Assembly (NCBI RefSeq): GCF_014844035.1
Contig: NZ_CP062159.1
Coordinates: 2,046,001 to 2,110,000, forward strand
Reading direction: 5' to 3'
Source of the DNA: Flavobacterium sp. MDT1-60
Lineage (GTDB): Bacteria > Bacteroidota > Bacteroidia > Flavobacteriales > Flavobacteriaceae
DNA: 64,000 bases
The first letter of the stretch is position 1; each line of letters opens with the position of its first letter. The position numbers were made by a program, and so were the translations under genes. The notes under the pieces were generated by a model that made no database searches, was not told the DNA's origin, and worked only from the letters and a program-made list of their open reading frames with translations. Shown one piece after another: positions 46,795-55,421 of this stretch.

Positions 46795-47013
46795 TTAGGA
46801 AATCCCGCCGGTTCCCGTTCCGGTTTGTGCTGATGCGCTACCAGTTGTTGTTACTGTTGTTGTTACAAGTCCTGATTTGACGAATGTTTCAATAGCGGCT
46901 GCTAATTTTGCCGCAATGTTATCTATAGAAGAAGCACCATCATCGGTTTTTTCTTTCTCTTCAATTAAAAGAGATTTTATTGCTTGTTCTAAAACTGATT
47001 TATTTAAAGGCAT
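46795..47013 (-). CDS. Small conserved tail-region protein with Gly/Thr-rich C-terminus
   Basis: 72 aa. A helical N-terminus (LEQAIKSLLIEEKE, IAAKLAAAIETFVKSGLV) is followed by TTTVTTTGSASAQTGTGTGG and IS. Small proteins ending in TGTGTGG-I/L-S are common next to baseplate spike genes of contractile phages. The function is unknown; tip or spike association is inferred. It starts 7 bases after the spike gene. Confidence 0.65.
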   Translation of the reverse strand: MPLNKSVLEQAIKSLLIEEKEKTDDGASSIDNIAAKLAAAIETFVKSGLVTTTVTTTGSASAQTGTGTGGIS

Positions 47014-47020
47014 AGTTTTA

Positions 47021-47881
47021 TTATTTTAGTAGTTGTGTTAGATTTGTTTTTATTGTCATAAGTTTAGCTAAATTGATTGGAGGTCCCGATGGTCCAACTG
47101 GTGTGGTTACTGTAATTTTGCTAATTTCATCAATCAATTCTTCTAATTTTGATTTTAAACTTTTTCCGCCAACATCAATTTTAAATCTATCATCCATTTC
47201 AAAAGTTAGATTATCTTTTTTAAATGAAGTTTTAGCATCTGAAATTATGGCTTCAAAACCGTCTTTGATCGTTACTTTTGATTCTTTGTCTTTTAAAGTG
47301 AAAATCGTGTTTCCCTCATTAATGCTGATTTTTTGTTCATCAATATTAAAACTGTTTTTAGAAATTTCCTTACCATTTGCATCATAAAAAGAGGTGCTAA
47401 TATTTGGATCTGATGTATTACCATTAAATTCTAATTGAGCAATATTTTTGTAAGTAGGTATCGAGGTTGATGAAGGATTATTATTTTCTTTTTCCTTAAA
47501 CAACATTTGAAATTTATCTGCATCAGTATCGATTTCCAGGTAATGATTTTGATCATTTTTGAAACGGATAAAAGTGCGTTCGATTTCTGAAAACTGCGAA
47601 ATAAATGCTCTTGTTTCGACTCCGTCAATTATTGTGGCTAAAACCCAGCTGTCCTTTTTTGGAATCGTAATAATTCCTTGTTCCAAATCCAGAATCGAAG
47701 CTTTTAATCTGACATTCTTAATAATGGCACCATCTGCCCGCATGACATTTACGGTATAAGCATCTTGTGGATTATGAAGTGATGCTGCCTCTGTATTTAT
47801 TTCGATAACTTTTGCTGCAAAAGTTTCGATAATTTGATTCTTACTGGCGACATCTTTTATTAGATCTGTTATATTTCCCAT
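47021..47881 (-). CDS. Baseplate spike protein (gpV-like)
   Basis: 286 aa. An N-terminal OB-fold-like part (YTVNVMRADGAIIKNVRLKA, GIITIPKKDSWVLATIIDGV) is followed by a beta-helical repeat region (FTLKDKESKVTIKDGF, FEMDDRFKIDVGG) and a C-terminal helix (INLAKLMTIKTNLTQLL). It has the shape of gpV/VgrG-type central spikes. Coding order hub, spike, small protein (P5 operon) supports this. It would form the trimeric puncturing tip. Confidence 0.8.
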   Translation of the reverse strand: MGNITDLIKDVASKNQIIETFAAKVIEINTEAASLHNPQDAYTVNVMRADGAIIKNVRLKASILDLEQGIITIPKKDSWVLATIIDGVETRAFISQFSEIERTFIRFKNDQNHYLEIDTDADKFQMLFKEKENNNPSSTSIPTYKNIAQLEFNGNTSDPNISTSFYDANGKEISKNSFNIDEQKISINEGNTIFTLKDKESKVTIKDGFEAIISDAKTSFKKDNLTFEMDDRFKIDVGGKSLKSKLEELIDEISKITVTTPVGPSGPPINLAKLMTIKTNLTQLLK

Positions 47882-47891
47882 TTTTCTATTT

Positions 47892-49193
47892 TTAGATTGC
47901 TTCTACTCTTCGTCCTATATAAATTCTTTGTCTGTAGCCGTTTTCACCGTAACTTCGTTCGACTTTTTCTACCTGAAAAGTTCCGTTTTTTTCTTTATCC
48001 TTTGCGTTTTCAAGAATTACCTGATCTGTAGGTCGAACAAATGGTTCTCCAAAAGTGAGAAAAGAACCTTCAAATCCACTTGGTTTAGATTCCATTGCCC
48101 TTAAAGCGGCATATTGATACAATTCTGAAGCTACTTGTGTTGTTTCTTTTTTGAAAGCCGCAGGATCTCTTGGTAATTCATCGGTATCATTATGCAATAC
48201 ATGGGTTTTCGTTAATTGCCCATTCGGATCGCCTAACTCAACATAAATTGGAGTGTTTGAGTTTTTAAAATATTTTTCTACCCTGGTACGTGTGTTTTTT
48301 GTCGATTCATTAACTACGATTAGTTTATCTTCAATAATATTATAACGAAACCTAAAACGGACTTTTCCGGTAAAACGATCAGAAACTGATCGGGTAGCTT
48401 TATTTAATTGCGAACTTAAAAGGCTAAGTCCCTGATTAATTAATTTCTTGACAAGTACTCCTGCTAACGGACTTTTAATGAAATTTCGATCTATAAAACC
48501 GGCTAATTCAGTGGCAGTATGTTGTTGCGGATTATTGGTAATCGTAAGTACAGGACCTGTTTCTTCAGTTTTAAAATAAGTGTAAATTCCTTTGTCTTTT
48601 AACATCTCAAACACTTGTGACATACTTTGATTTCTGCTAATCATTACATTTCCCAGATTTTCATCAAGAGCATTTACCTTAAAAGGTAATTTTAACTCTT
48701 TACTTCTTTTTTCAAAAAAAGTTTTAGGATTAAAATTTTCAATATTTGTTGTAGGGTTTGTTGCGACAACATTCAAAGGATCATTTGGATTCTGAACATC
48801 AGCATCTTTTACAGCTTTTACTTTTTTAAAGGCATACATCGCGTCTTCGCAAGTTATAGTTGCTGTTATATCTGATTGAACTCCGGTGATATAACCTCTA
48901 AAAGCAGGTTTGTAATCGCCATCGTATCCTAAGAATATTTCGATATAATCTTCCAGTTTAAAAAAATCATGAATTGTTTTTTCTTCACCACTTGCGTTGG
49001 TAAATAAGCTTCGGTCGAACCCTTTGGTATCAGTATATACTTTTTTGGGCATTACAATCGTGGCCGTATCTGTCAGGGATTTGTACGAACTGTTTATGTC
49101 TACATTTTTGACATAAGTAAATTCATAAAATTTAGGAGTAGGAATAAGTCTTACCGTTTCGTAAACTCTAATTTTAGCATTTAGTTTAAGCAT
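47892..49193 (-). CDS. Baseplate hub protein (late control gene D-like)
   Basis: 433 aa. The N-terminal beta domain (YVKNVDINSSYKSLTDTATI), the FLGYDGDYKPAFRGYITGVQ segment and a C-terminal EKVERSYGENGYRQRIYIG match gpD/gp27-like hub proteins. SQVFEMLKDKGIYTYFKTEE is also typical. The start overlaps the stop of the preceding gene by 8 bases, indicating translational coupling. It forms the hub that connects tube to spike. Confidence 0.8.
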   Translation of the reverse strand: MLKLNAKIRVYETVRLIPTPKFYEFTYVKNVDINSSYKSLTDTATIVMPKKVYTDTKGFDRSLFTNASGEEKTIHDFFKLEDYIEIFLGYDGDYKPAFRGYITGVQSDITATITCEDAMYAFKKVKAVKDADVQNPNDPLNVVATNPTTNIENFNPKTFFEKRSKELKLPFKVNALDENLGNVMISRNQSMSQVFEMLKDKGIYTYFKTEETGPVLTITNNPQQHTATELAGFIDRNFIKSPLAGVLVKKLINQGLSLLSSQLNKATRSVSDRFTGKVRFRFRYNIIEDKLIVVNESTKNTRTRVEKYFKNSNTPIYVELGDPNGQLTKTHVLHNDTDELPRDPAAFKKETTQVASELYQYAALRAMESKPSGFEGSFLTFGEPFVRPTDQVILENAKDKEKNGTFQVEKVERSYGENGYRQRIYIGRRVEAI

Positions 49194-49743
49194 TGTCTCT
49201 AATTATTAGTTCTACGGTTTCGTCTGATGTGGCGCTGGCAGTAAATTTTTGAATATTTTTTGTTCCGGAAATAGAAGGGATAGAATAAGAATCAATAACC
49301 AGTTCATAAATACCAAATCGGTTCAAAATAGCATGTGTTACTCTTAAAGAATAAGGGGCATTTAAGAATTGTTTCAATAAAAAAAGTTTTTCCTTTGGAT
49401 ATTCATCTCCAGTTTCATTGGCAATTAGCCCTTCAATGGAAATACCAAAATCACCATTTGTAATGTGTTCTTTGATTGTTGAATCTCTTCCTTCAATTCC
49501 TTCCTTTTTTATAATTTTTGAACGATTTAGATTAACCGTAACGGCATCGATTCGTAAACTTGGCAAATTAAGATCGTTTTTTACGAGTGGTTCAAAAACT
49601 AAAGGAGCGAAGACTCTTAAGTTAAATTCACCTCCGGTTTTATCGATGATAAAATCTTTTGATTCTGATTCGTTGTAGTTAATACCACTATATTCGATGT
49701 CTTTGGTATCTAAAATTTCGTTTACATTAAAATTGAATTTCAT
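49186..49743 (-). CDS. Baseplate hub-associated protein (DUF6046-like)
   Basis: 185 aa. EFNLRVFAPLVFEPLVKNDL, NLPSLRIDAVTVNLNRSKII, IKEHITNGDFGISIEGLI and FLNAPYSLRVTHAILNRFGI. I believe this is the DUF6046-type family of Bacteroidota tail clusters. It probably joins hub to tube (gp53/gp54-like role, inferred). 8-base overlap with the hub gene. Confidence 0.65.
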   Translation of the reverse strand: MKFNFNVNEILDTKDIEYSGINYNESESKDFIIDKTGGEFNLRVFAPLVFEPLVKNDLNLPSLRIDAVTVNLNRSKIIKKEGIEGRDSTIKEHITNGDFGISIEGLIANETGDEYPKEKLFLLKQFLNAPYSLRVTHAILNRFGIYELVIDSYSIPSISGTKNIQKFTASATSDETVELIIRDNA

Positions 49744-49760
49744 AATTATATTTTTTGTTT

Positions 49761-50231
49761 TTAATTTGAAAATGTTTGTGCAAAGGCGGTCATAAGTGTA
49801 TTTTCCATTCTTTTCTCGTTGTGTTTTTGTAACCAGAGAGCTTCTTCGAGTAATTTATAGAACTCATCCATTGCTAATTGATAAGGATCCACCTGAAAAG
49901 CATTTCTGATAAGAGCAGCCGATTTCTTGAATTCATCCTTTTGTGGAGTTGCATCAATAGTAAATTCACTATCCTTTTTGATCAGGGCCACAATAGAATT
50001 TCCTGCAGAAAGCATGAATTCGTCATCGTAATTTTCCTGATCAAGCACGCATTCCTTAAATAAAAACAAGATCGCTTCATGCGGATTATCTTTATAAAGA
50101 TTTTGATAGTTTAAGAATATAGTAAAGGATGGTTTTTTGCAGTAAGTCGTTGTTGATTGATCGGCTGAGGTCAGTTTTAATACTGTACCGTATTTTTCTT
50201 TTAGTTTTTGGAGTGTTATTTCGTCGGGCAT
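49761..50231 (-). CDS. Tail assembly chaperone-like protein (paralogue 2)
   Basis: About 156 aa from the ATG at 50231 (MPDEITLQKLKEKYGTVLKL). A longer frame to 50363 overlaps the upstream gene and has poorer sequence, so it was not used. LQKLKEKYGTVLKLT, TTYCKKPSFTIF and ILFLFKECVLDQEN parallel the gene at 41964. Its C-terminal extension is helical (MDEFYKLLEEALWLQKHNEK). It is probably a second chaperone or a hub-assembly chaperone. Confidence 0.6.
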   Translation of the reverse strand: MPDEITLQKLKEKYGTVLKLTSADQSTTTYCKKPSFTIFLNYQNLYKDNPHEAILFLFKECVLDQENYDDEFMLSAGNSIVALIKKDSEFTIDATPQKDEFKKSAALIRNAFQVDPYQLAMDEFYKLLEEALWLQKHNEKRMENTLMTAFAQTFSN

Positions 50232-50295
50232 TTTTCTGGTTTTAGGGTTTTTATATTTTTTATGAAGCAGAAGTAAGTTGTATGATTTCCGAATA

Positions 50296-50490
50296 TTAAA
50301 TACCGCTGTCTCTGCTTTCTTTTTTAATGACTTCTGCCAGGTTATCACTTTTTTCGGATACACTTAAAGGAGTGATAGTAAAACTTTCGATAAAAATGCT
50401 TCCTTCTGATGCCTGCATTAAAGGGTTTTTGAAATTACTCATGTCTGGTGTTTTAGGTGTTTCTCCTAAATCTTTTGGTGTATACTCCAT
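50296..50490 (-). CDS. Small hypothetical protein, first gene of the hub/spike operon
   Basis: 64 aa (MEYTPKDLGETPKTPDMSNF, GSIFIESFTITPLSVSEKSD). It is acidic with no signal peptide and no recognised family. It is the first frame after promoter P5 and its leader hairpin, followed after 64 bases by the chaperone-like gene. A structural or assembly role is possible only by context. Confidence 0.55.
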   Translation of the reverse strand: MEYTPKDLGETPKTPDMSNFKNPLMQASEGSIFIESFTITPLSVSEKSDNLAEVIKKESRDSGI

Positions 50491-50550
50491 GATTAGTTTA
50501 TTGTTTTAATTGTTAATATGATTGTTCGAATAACTTGTATAGTTGAGGTG

Positions 50551-50579
50551 TCTGTTTTCTAAAATATTTAGAAAACAGA
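50551..50579 (-). other. Long inverted repeat in the leader of the hub/spike operon
   Basis: TCTGTTTTCTAAA and TTTAGAAAACAGA are 13-base perfect arms around a 3-base centre. It lies 60 bases before the first start codon and about 40 bases after the predicted transcription start from P5. No T-run follows, so it is more likely an mRNA structure or protein site than a terminator. Confidence 0.6.
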
Positions 50580-50627
50580 AGCTGTTTTTATGCCTTTTAG
50601 GCAAACTAATAGTTGGACTTAGAGTAT

Positions 50628-50693
50628 GTAAAAATAGGGCAGAAGTGTCTGAAAAACGAAAAATTTGGGCTTTGTTTTCAGTAGTTTCAGTAG
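50628..50693 (-). promoter_or_regulatory. Tailocin promoter P5 (hub/spike operon)
   Basis: CTACTGAAACTACTG (50679-50693), 42 bases, TATTTTTAC (50628-50636). The same spacing and -7 box as P1 and P2, with unrelated intervening sequence. The direct repeat TACTGAAAC/TACTGAAAA is clearest here. Confidence 0.85.
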
Positions 50694-50790
50694 AAAATAA
50701 TTGTAGTTAAAGTGTTGTTTTGTAGGTAGTTTTGTTGTTTTTGATTATGGTTTTTGGTTGTTGTTAAGAATGAGAGAGTTTATTAAAATA

Positions 50791-50835
50791 AAAGCCACCA
50801 TTATAAGATTTTTTAGTCTTTTTTATGGTGGCTTT
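50791..50835 (-). terminator. Terminator of the right fibre operon
   Basis: AAAGCCACCAT and ATGGTGGCTTT arms, identical to those at 27944-27984 with a different loop. It lies downstream of the fibre operon that ends at 51116 and upstream of P5. Together with P5 and the pseudogene below it fills the 50491-51115 gap. Confidence 0.82.
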
Positions 50836-50912
50836 GTGCTAAATTAAATTACCCTGAGAAAGTATTAATTTGTTGGAGGGCTTTTTTTAAATCCTAATCT
50901 CCTTGGAATGTC

Positions 50913-51110
50913 TTACTTGTTTTTGCTTGGAAACAATGTTGCAACACCTGGCAACAAAACTGACACTAACAATCCTACGAGTTTGATTTGATTAATTTAA
51001 GAGACAACCCCGCATTTTTCAAAAGATTGAAATAAGTGTCAATAAATGCAGTAAGCAATACTACTAAGTTGACTAATGTAGCAATTCTTTTTTGATTGAT
51101 ATAATTAATT
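50913..51110 (-). pseudogene. Frameshifted small holin-like membrane protein remnant
   Basis: One minus frame reads INQKRIATLVNLVVLLTAFI DTYFNLLKNAGLSLKLIK and stops. A one-base shift continues as IKLVGLLVSVLLPGVATLFP SKNK-stop. The two together look like a ~60-aa two-helix membrane protein. There is no ATG at the front. It follows the fibre gene at 51116 just as the intact 59-aa membrane gene (56830) follows the fibre at 57029, so it is probably a decayed copy of such a gene. Confidence 0.45.
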
Positions 51111-51115
51111 AAGGA

Positions 51116-52645
51116 TTAAAATGTGGTTCCAGCAGCTCTTATCCATGTATTTGTAGCAATACACCAATAAATATATCCTGAAACTACTCTTATTTCTCCA
51201 GTAACTCCGGTATCTGTGGCAGAAGAAGGAGCTACTGTACCTATCCTAGTTCCTAAATATTCCTTAGTTAAAATAGATTTTCCAGTTCCATCAGCGGTAA
51301 TTAGAGCAGTAGTTTGAGCTGGTAAAGTGGTTAAGTTATTGGAGTTTGACACAAATCTTTGTGTTCCTATTCCGTCAGACAAAATTACCGTGTTACTTAA
51401 AGAAGAAGATAATCCAGATGTTTTTCCTAATATTGTATTTCCGCTTCCTGTAGTTAAACCATTATCACTACCATTATTTTGAGCAATAACTAGATTATTA
51501 CTACCTGTTGTGAGAGTACCTGCACCATGGGTAATACCTGTTTGACTAGCTATAACTACATTTCTTGCACCAGTTGTTATATGTGACCCAGCTAAATTTC
51601 CTAAAGCTACATTCCCCTCTGCTGTACTAAAATAAAGAGAATTGGCACCTATAGCAGTATTGTAATTTCCTGATATATTAGAATATAGTGATTGGATACC
51701 CATAGCGGTATTATAACTTCCAGTTGTATTGCTACGTAATGCAGAGGAGCCTATAGAGGTACTATTTGATCCAGTATTAAGCGTAAGCGTCAAAGAGCCT
51801 ATAGCGGTATTAAAGCTTCCGGTTGTATTATTGCGCAATGAACTTACACCTATGGCAGTATTGCTCGATGCGGTGGTATTTTCTCTAAGTGCGCTGCCCC
51901 CTATGGCAACATTAAAACTTCCGGATGTATTATTACCTAAAGCATTATTACCTAAAGCATTATTGTAAGTGCCTATTGTATTCTTTTGCAATGCTCCCCA
52001 GCCAAAAGCATTGTTATAAATTCCCGTTGTAAGGTCTCTCAATGCTTCAAATCCAAAGGAATGATTCCCCTCAGCTGTTGTTGCTGAGTTTTGTGAATTT
52101 ATTCCGAATACTACATTATCAATTCCAGAACTATTACCCTTGCCTATTCTCACACCTCTGATTGTTTTATCTACACCTCCAAGTTCTTGTAAAGGCGTGT
52201 TGTTTACTATTCCAGAAACTATTCCAGAAACTGCCGTAAAAGGAACGTCTCCAGAACCTAATAAAGAAACACCATTTACAGTTTTTAAGTTTGTCCCACT
52301 TATTAAAGTCTCTTGTTTTCCTGCAAGTGCCGGAACAGTAGGGTTATCCGCTGTACCTCCTAAATCTCCCGTTAGCTGAACTACTCCTTTTACTGAAGGC
52401 GTCGCATCAACTGGAGTCTTTATTAATATATCCCCAGAACCTAATATTGATTCGCCATTGATTGTTTTAAAATCAGATTCGTCTGTCTTAGAGTTAAGTA
52501 ATTCATCAATACCTTCAACATCTGCTACAGGAACTTTTTCACTTTGATGTCGAAAAGAATCCCAGGTATCCCAAAATTGAGTCTGTGTCGGTTTTAAACC
52601 AGTCTTAAACCAGTTTTTGATTGTATTTAATGTTTGTATTGCCAT
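51116..52645 (-). CDS. Tail fibre, MAIQTL-type adaptor with beta-helical head repeats
   Basis: 509 aa. The adaptor MAIQTLNTIKNWFKTGLKPT, QTQFWDTWDSFRHQSEKVP is shared with the genes at 53441 and 57029. The body has many G-x-N-A-x-G repeats (GTYNNALGNNALGNNTSG, SNTAIGVSSLRNNTTG), and the end GYIYWCIATNTWIRAAGTTF is nearly the same as in 29509. No signal peptide. It is probably a trimeric receptor-binding fibre attached through the adaptor. Last intact gene of the P6 fibre operon. Confidence 0.8.
   Translation of the reverse strand: MAIQTLNTIKNWFKTGLKPTQTQFWDTWDSFRHQSEKVPVADVEGIDELLNSKTDESDFKTINGESILGSGDILIKTPVDATPSVKGVVQLTGDLGGTADNPTVPALAGKQETLISGTNLKTVNGVSLLGSGDVPFTAVSGIVSGIVNNTPLQELGGVDKTIRGVRIGKGNSSGIDNVVFGINSQNSATTAEGNHSFGFEALRDLTTGIYNNAFGWGALQKNTIGTYNNALGNNALGNNTSGSFNVAIGGSALRENTTASSNTAIGVSSLRNNTTGSFNTAIGSLTLTLNTGSNSTSIGSSALRSNTTGSYNTAMGIQSLYSNISGNYNTAIGANSLYFSTAEGNVALGNLAGSHITTGARNVVIASQTGITHGAGTLTTGSNNLVIAQNNGSDNGLTTGSGNTILGKTSGLSSSLSNTVILSDGIGTQRFVSNSNNLTTLPAQTTALITADGTGKSILTKEYLGTRIGTVAPSSATDTGVTGEIRVVSGYIYWCIATNTWIRAAGTTF
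52518..52645 (-). repeat. Fibre adaptor repeat, copy 1
   Basis: About 128 bases coding for the adaptor WFKTGLKPTQTQFWDTWDSF. Highly similar DNA is found at 55236-55363 and 57531-57658 in the same orientation. The three copies could support recombination that deletes or exchanges fibre bodies. Confidence 0.75.
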
Positions 52646-52790
52646 GTTTTTTGTTTTTTAAGTTATTTTGATAAATTTAACTCTAGATATTTAAACAGTT
52701 TTTTAATCCTTTTAAGCATTTAATAATGATTGTAATTAAAAATGCCAAAGGGAAGAGTTGATGATAAAATGCTAAAATTGTATCGGTAAA

Positions 52791-53432
52791 TTATTGAAGA
52801 TTCAATATTATAAAATCTTTTACTGTCATTGGTTCGAAGCCATAAACTTCCTTATCTAAGAAGTCTAAAATACTTTCATTTGTCTCCACGTTAATTGCGT
52901 TTACCAAAGAATCACTTATTCCAGTAATTAGATAAATTTCATATTCACTCTTATAATTTTGGTATAAAGCCTTGTAAATTAAAGGGTTCATTGACTGCAA
53001 ATATTCATCAGCTGAATACCTTTCGTTTTTCAACACTTGCCTTTGTTTTCTACTAGAAAAACCTATAATTGTTTCCGTTCCATCACCTGAAAAAACGGGC
53101 TGTAAGTCGAAATTATAAAACTGTTTTTTCTTTGAATAAGCAATTTCACCTGCCCAGTCAAGAAAATGAATCGTTTTTTGAAGTCCTAAAAAGATGTTCT
53201 CGTACGTTGTTCCGTTAAACTCATAATCGCCAACAATTCTATTATAAGAAATTCGGATAGCTTCGCGTCCTTCTTTATCGCAATATGATTTAAAAATCTT
53301 TTGCCCTTTCATATTGTAAATAGGCTCTTTTTCGACTAAAAAAGATAAATTATCAAATGAAATATCGGTCAATGTGTTTGCAAGGGTTTGAAACTTATCG
53401 AGATAATGATGTAATACTATTTGTGCGCTCAT
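52791..53432 (-). CDS. Hypothetical protein between two fibre genes, possible fibre chaperone
   Basis: 213 aa, no signal peptide. LHHYLDKFQTLANTLTDISF, RISYNRIVGDYEFNGTTYEN, SSRKQRQVLKNERYSADEYL. No family recognised. It starts 8 bases after the stop of the fibre at 53441, a position often used by fibre-assembly chaperones or fibre-modifying proteins. That role is inference. Confidence 0.55.
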   Translation of the reverse strand: MSAQIVLHHYLDKFQTLANTLTDISFDNLSFLVEKEPIYNMKGQKIFKSYCDKEGREAIRISYNRIVGDYEFNGTTYENIFLGLQKTIHFLDWAGEIAYSKKKQFYNFDLQPVFSGDGTETIIGFSSRKQRQVLKNERYSADEYLQSMNPLIYKALYQNYKSEYEIYLITGISDSLVNAINVETNESILDFLDKEVYGFEPMTVKDFIILNLQ

Positions 53433-53440
53433 TGTTATTT

Positions 53441-55363
53441 CTATGTATGTGTTACGTGTCTTACATCTATTATGTCTGAATACGGTGCAATAGCTGTAAA
53501 TTTTGTGTTGTTTACAAAATTTCCAAAAGGAACTGTATATATTGACACATTGTCAGCATAAATAATCATTGAGGTTAAGTCCCAAAAAAAACGAATTCTT
53601 ATGTTTATATTTGCAGGAACTCCAGTTCTCCATCCAAAGTATGTGTAACCACTTGTGATTGTATTAATTCCGTTTTTAGTTATCTGGAATTCAGCTTGAC
53701 CAGTACTTAATATTTCGTGAAATCGTAAAATATAGATATCACCATTAACTTGATCTTCAAACTTGCATACGTTGTATATTTTTTCACTAATAGAACCATT
53801 TAAAGGACTTTTAATTATTGAAAAATAAATACTTGTCTTTTTAGCAGAGTTTATTAAGAGAGCTAATCGAGCCGAACCCGAAGATCCAATTGTTTTTGCT
53901 AAAATGTTATTTCCTGAGACGTCAACTGGTTGAATCAAATTTTCCCAGTCAGATGTCGTAGGTTTAAAGACAGTTCCCAAAACTACCATTAATGCATTGC
54001 TAAAAGTTGCTGAAATACCGTTGTCTAGAGTTACCGAAAAAAGACCTTCTACTGCTCCTGTTGTTACGTTTACTCGCACTTCATTATCATTTATAAATGT
54101 GTTATAATTTATTGTTTGTCCCTGAATTGTAACCGTCATAGTTGGTGTGAAAAATGCTCCCTTCAAAACAAAATTTGTTGTTGTTGAAGGTAATGTGCTG
54201 TCAGGGATTAGAATTTCTAAATATGGCGCAGGCGAAGTAGCAATGGTGTACATTTTTAAGTTACCATTAATATCCGTACTTAAAACTTTATTCGTTGGCA
54301 ACTGCCCATCATTACGAGTATTTGGATAATTACTCAACTTAATATCCTTATTCAAAAACTCAGTAATTTCAAGAACATTCGCTGCAACAATTGCCGGTTG
54401 CCCAACTCCAAAGCTTCTGCCTCTTAGGTTTAATTCAAAGGTTCTGCCTGTATCGGATGTTGTGTATTTTACGATCTCATTTGGACCAACAACCAGTACA
54501 GGCGAAAGCGCATTTATATAAGCTACAAATCCCGCAACATTTTGAGTAGCCAAAGCCGTTGATAGAATTGTTTTTACTGTAGTAGTTACATTTGTCAGTC
54601 CTGAAAGTTTTGTAATTTCGGCAGCGTTTATTAATCGCTCACCGGCTACCTTATCAACTTTATTTGTTTGCAGAAGTTTACCCATTTCCGCAGTTAATCC
54701 TTTTGTGGTTCCTCCGGTGGTAAGATCGTTTACCAAAATGGAATTTAAAGACAATTGCACTAATTCAATTGCATCTACCAGCTTCTGAACAGTATCAAGA
54801 TTTACATTATCTGACGTAAGAATTGTGTTAATTGCATCAATTCTATTTTGCATCAATTTACCCTGTTCAGCAGAAAGTACAGAAGTTGTTCCGCCTGATA
54901 CAACGTCATTTACAATATCTAAATACTCACTGGCCAGCTTTGTAAAATCATTTAATGGGGCATACCCATTTTGAGCACCTTTTTGTGATTTATCTTCTTT
55001 GCCATTCAATAAATCCTGATGTGCATTTGGATCTATTATATGAGTATCAAAATGAGATTTTTCTACTTTTGAGTTGAATAAATCTTCATGCGCAACAGGA
55101 TCGATTATATGGGCATCAAACTGAGATTTTTCTACTTTTGAGTTAAACAAATCAATATGGGCCTCTGTATCAGTTAAATGATTTTCAAAAGCTTCAATTT
55201 CTGTTTTATTTTGAAGTAACTCACCAAGACCATCAATATCGACTACAGGAATTTTTTCGCTTTTATGCCGAAAACTATCCCAGGTATCCCAAAATTGAGT
55301 TTGAGTTGGTTTTAAACCAGTTCTAAACCAGTTTTTGATTGTGTTTAATGTTTGTATTGCCAT
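53441..55363 (-). CDS. Tail fibre, MAIQTL-type adaptor with IPT-like and lectin-like C-terminal domains
   Basis: 640 aa. After the shared adaptor there are three near-copies of a 22-residue repeat (NSKVEKSQFDAHIIDPVAHE, NSKVEKSHFDTHIIDPNAHQ), then helical segments with the motif LTAEMGKLLQTNK / LSAEQGKLMQNR (common in trimeric fibres). An IPT-like domain follows (LKGAFFTPTMTVTIQGQTIN) and a beta-sandwich end (FFWDLTSMIIYADNVSIYTV) resembling lectin domains. No signal peptide. Probable receptor-binding fibre with carbohydrate specificity. Confidence 0.78.
   Translation of the reverse strand: MAIQTLNTIKNWFRTGLKPTQTQFWDTWDSFRHKSEKIPVVDIDGLGELLQNKTEIEAFENHLTDTEAHIDLFNSKVEKSQFDAHIIDPVAHEDLFNSKVEKSHFDTHIIDPNAHQDLLNGKEDKSQKGAQNGYAPLNDFTKLASEYLDIVNDVVSGGTTSVLSAEQGKLMQNRIDAINTILTSDNVNLDTVQKLVDAIELVQLSLNSILVNDLTTGGTTKGLTAEMGKLLQTNKVDKVAGERLINAAEITKLSGLTNVTTTVKTILSTALATQNVAGFVAYINALSPVLVVGPNEIVKYTTSDTGRTFELNLRGRSFGVGQPAIVAANVLEITEFLNKDIKLSNYPNTRNDGQLPTNKVLSTDINGNLKMYTIATSPAPYLEILIPDSTLPSTTTNFVLKGAFFTPTMTVTIQGQTINYNTFINDNEVRVNVTTGAVEGLFSVTLDNGISATFSNALMVVLGTVFKPTTSDWENLIQPVDVSGNNILAKTIGSSGSARLALLINSAKKTSIYFSIIKSPLNGSISEKIYNVCKFEDQVNGDIYILRFHEILSTGQAEFQITKNGINTITSGYTYFGWRTGVPANINIRIRFFWDLTSMIIYADNVSIYTVPFGNFVNNTKFTAIAPYSDIIDVRHVTHT
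55236..55363 (-). repeat. Fibre adaptor repeat, copy 2
   Basis: Second copy of the ~128-base adaptor-coding segment (see 52518-52645). The encoded sequence differs from copy 1 by only a few residues (WFRTGLKPTQTQFWDTWDSF). Confidence 0.75.
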
Positions 55364-55421
55364 GTTTTTGGGTTTAATAATATTGTGAAAAACAGTATGA
55401 AATATTTCTTTTTGATTGTTT

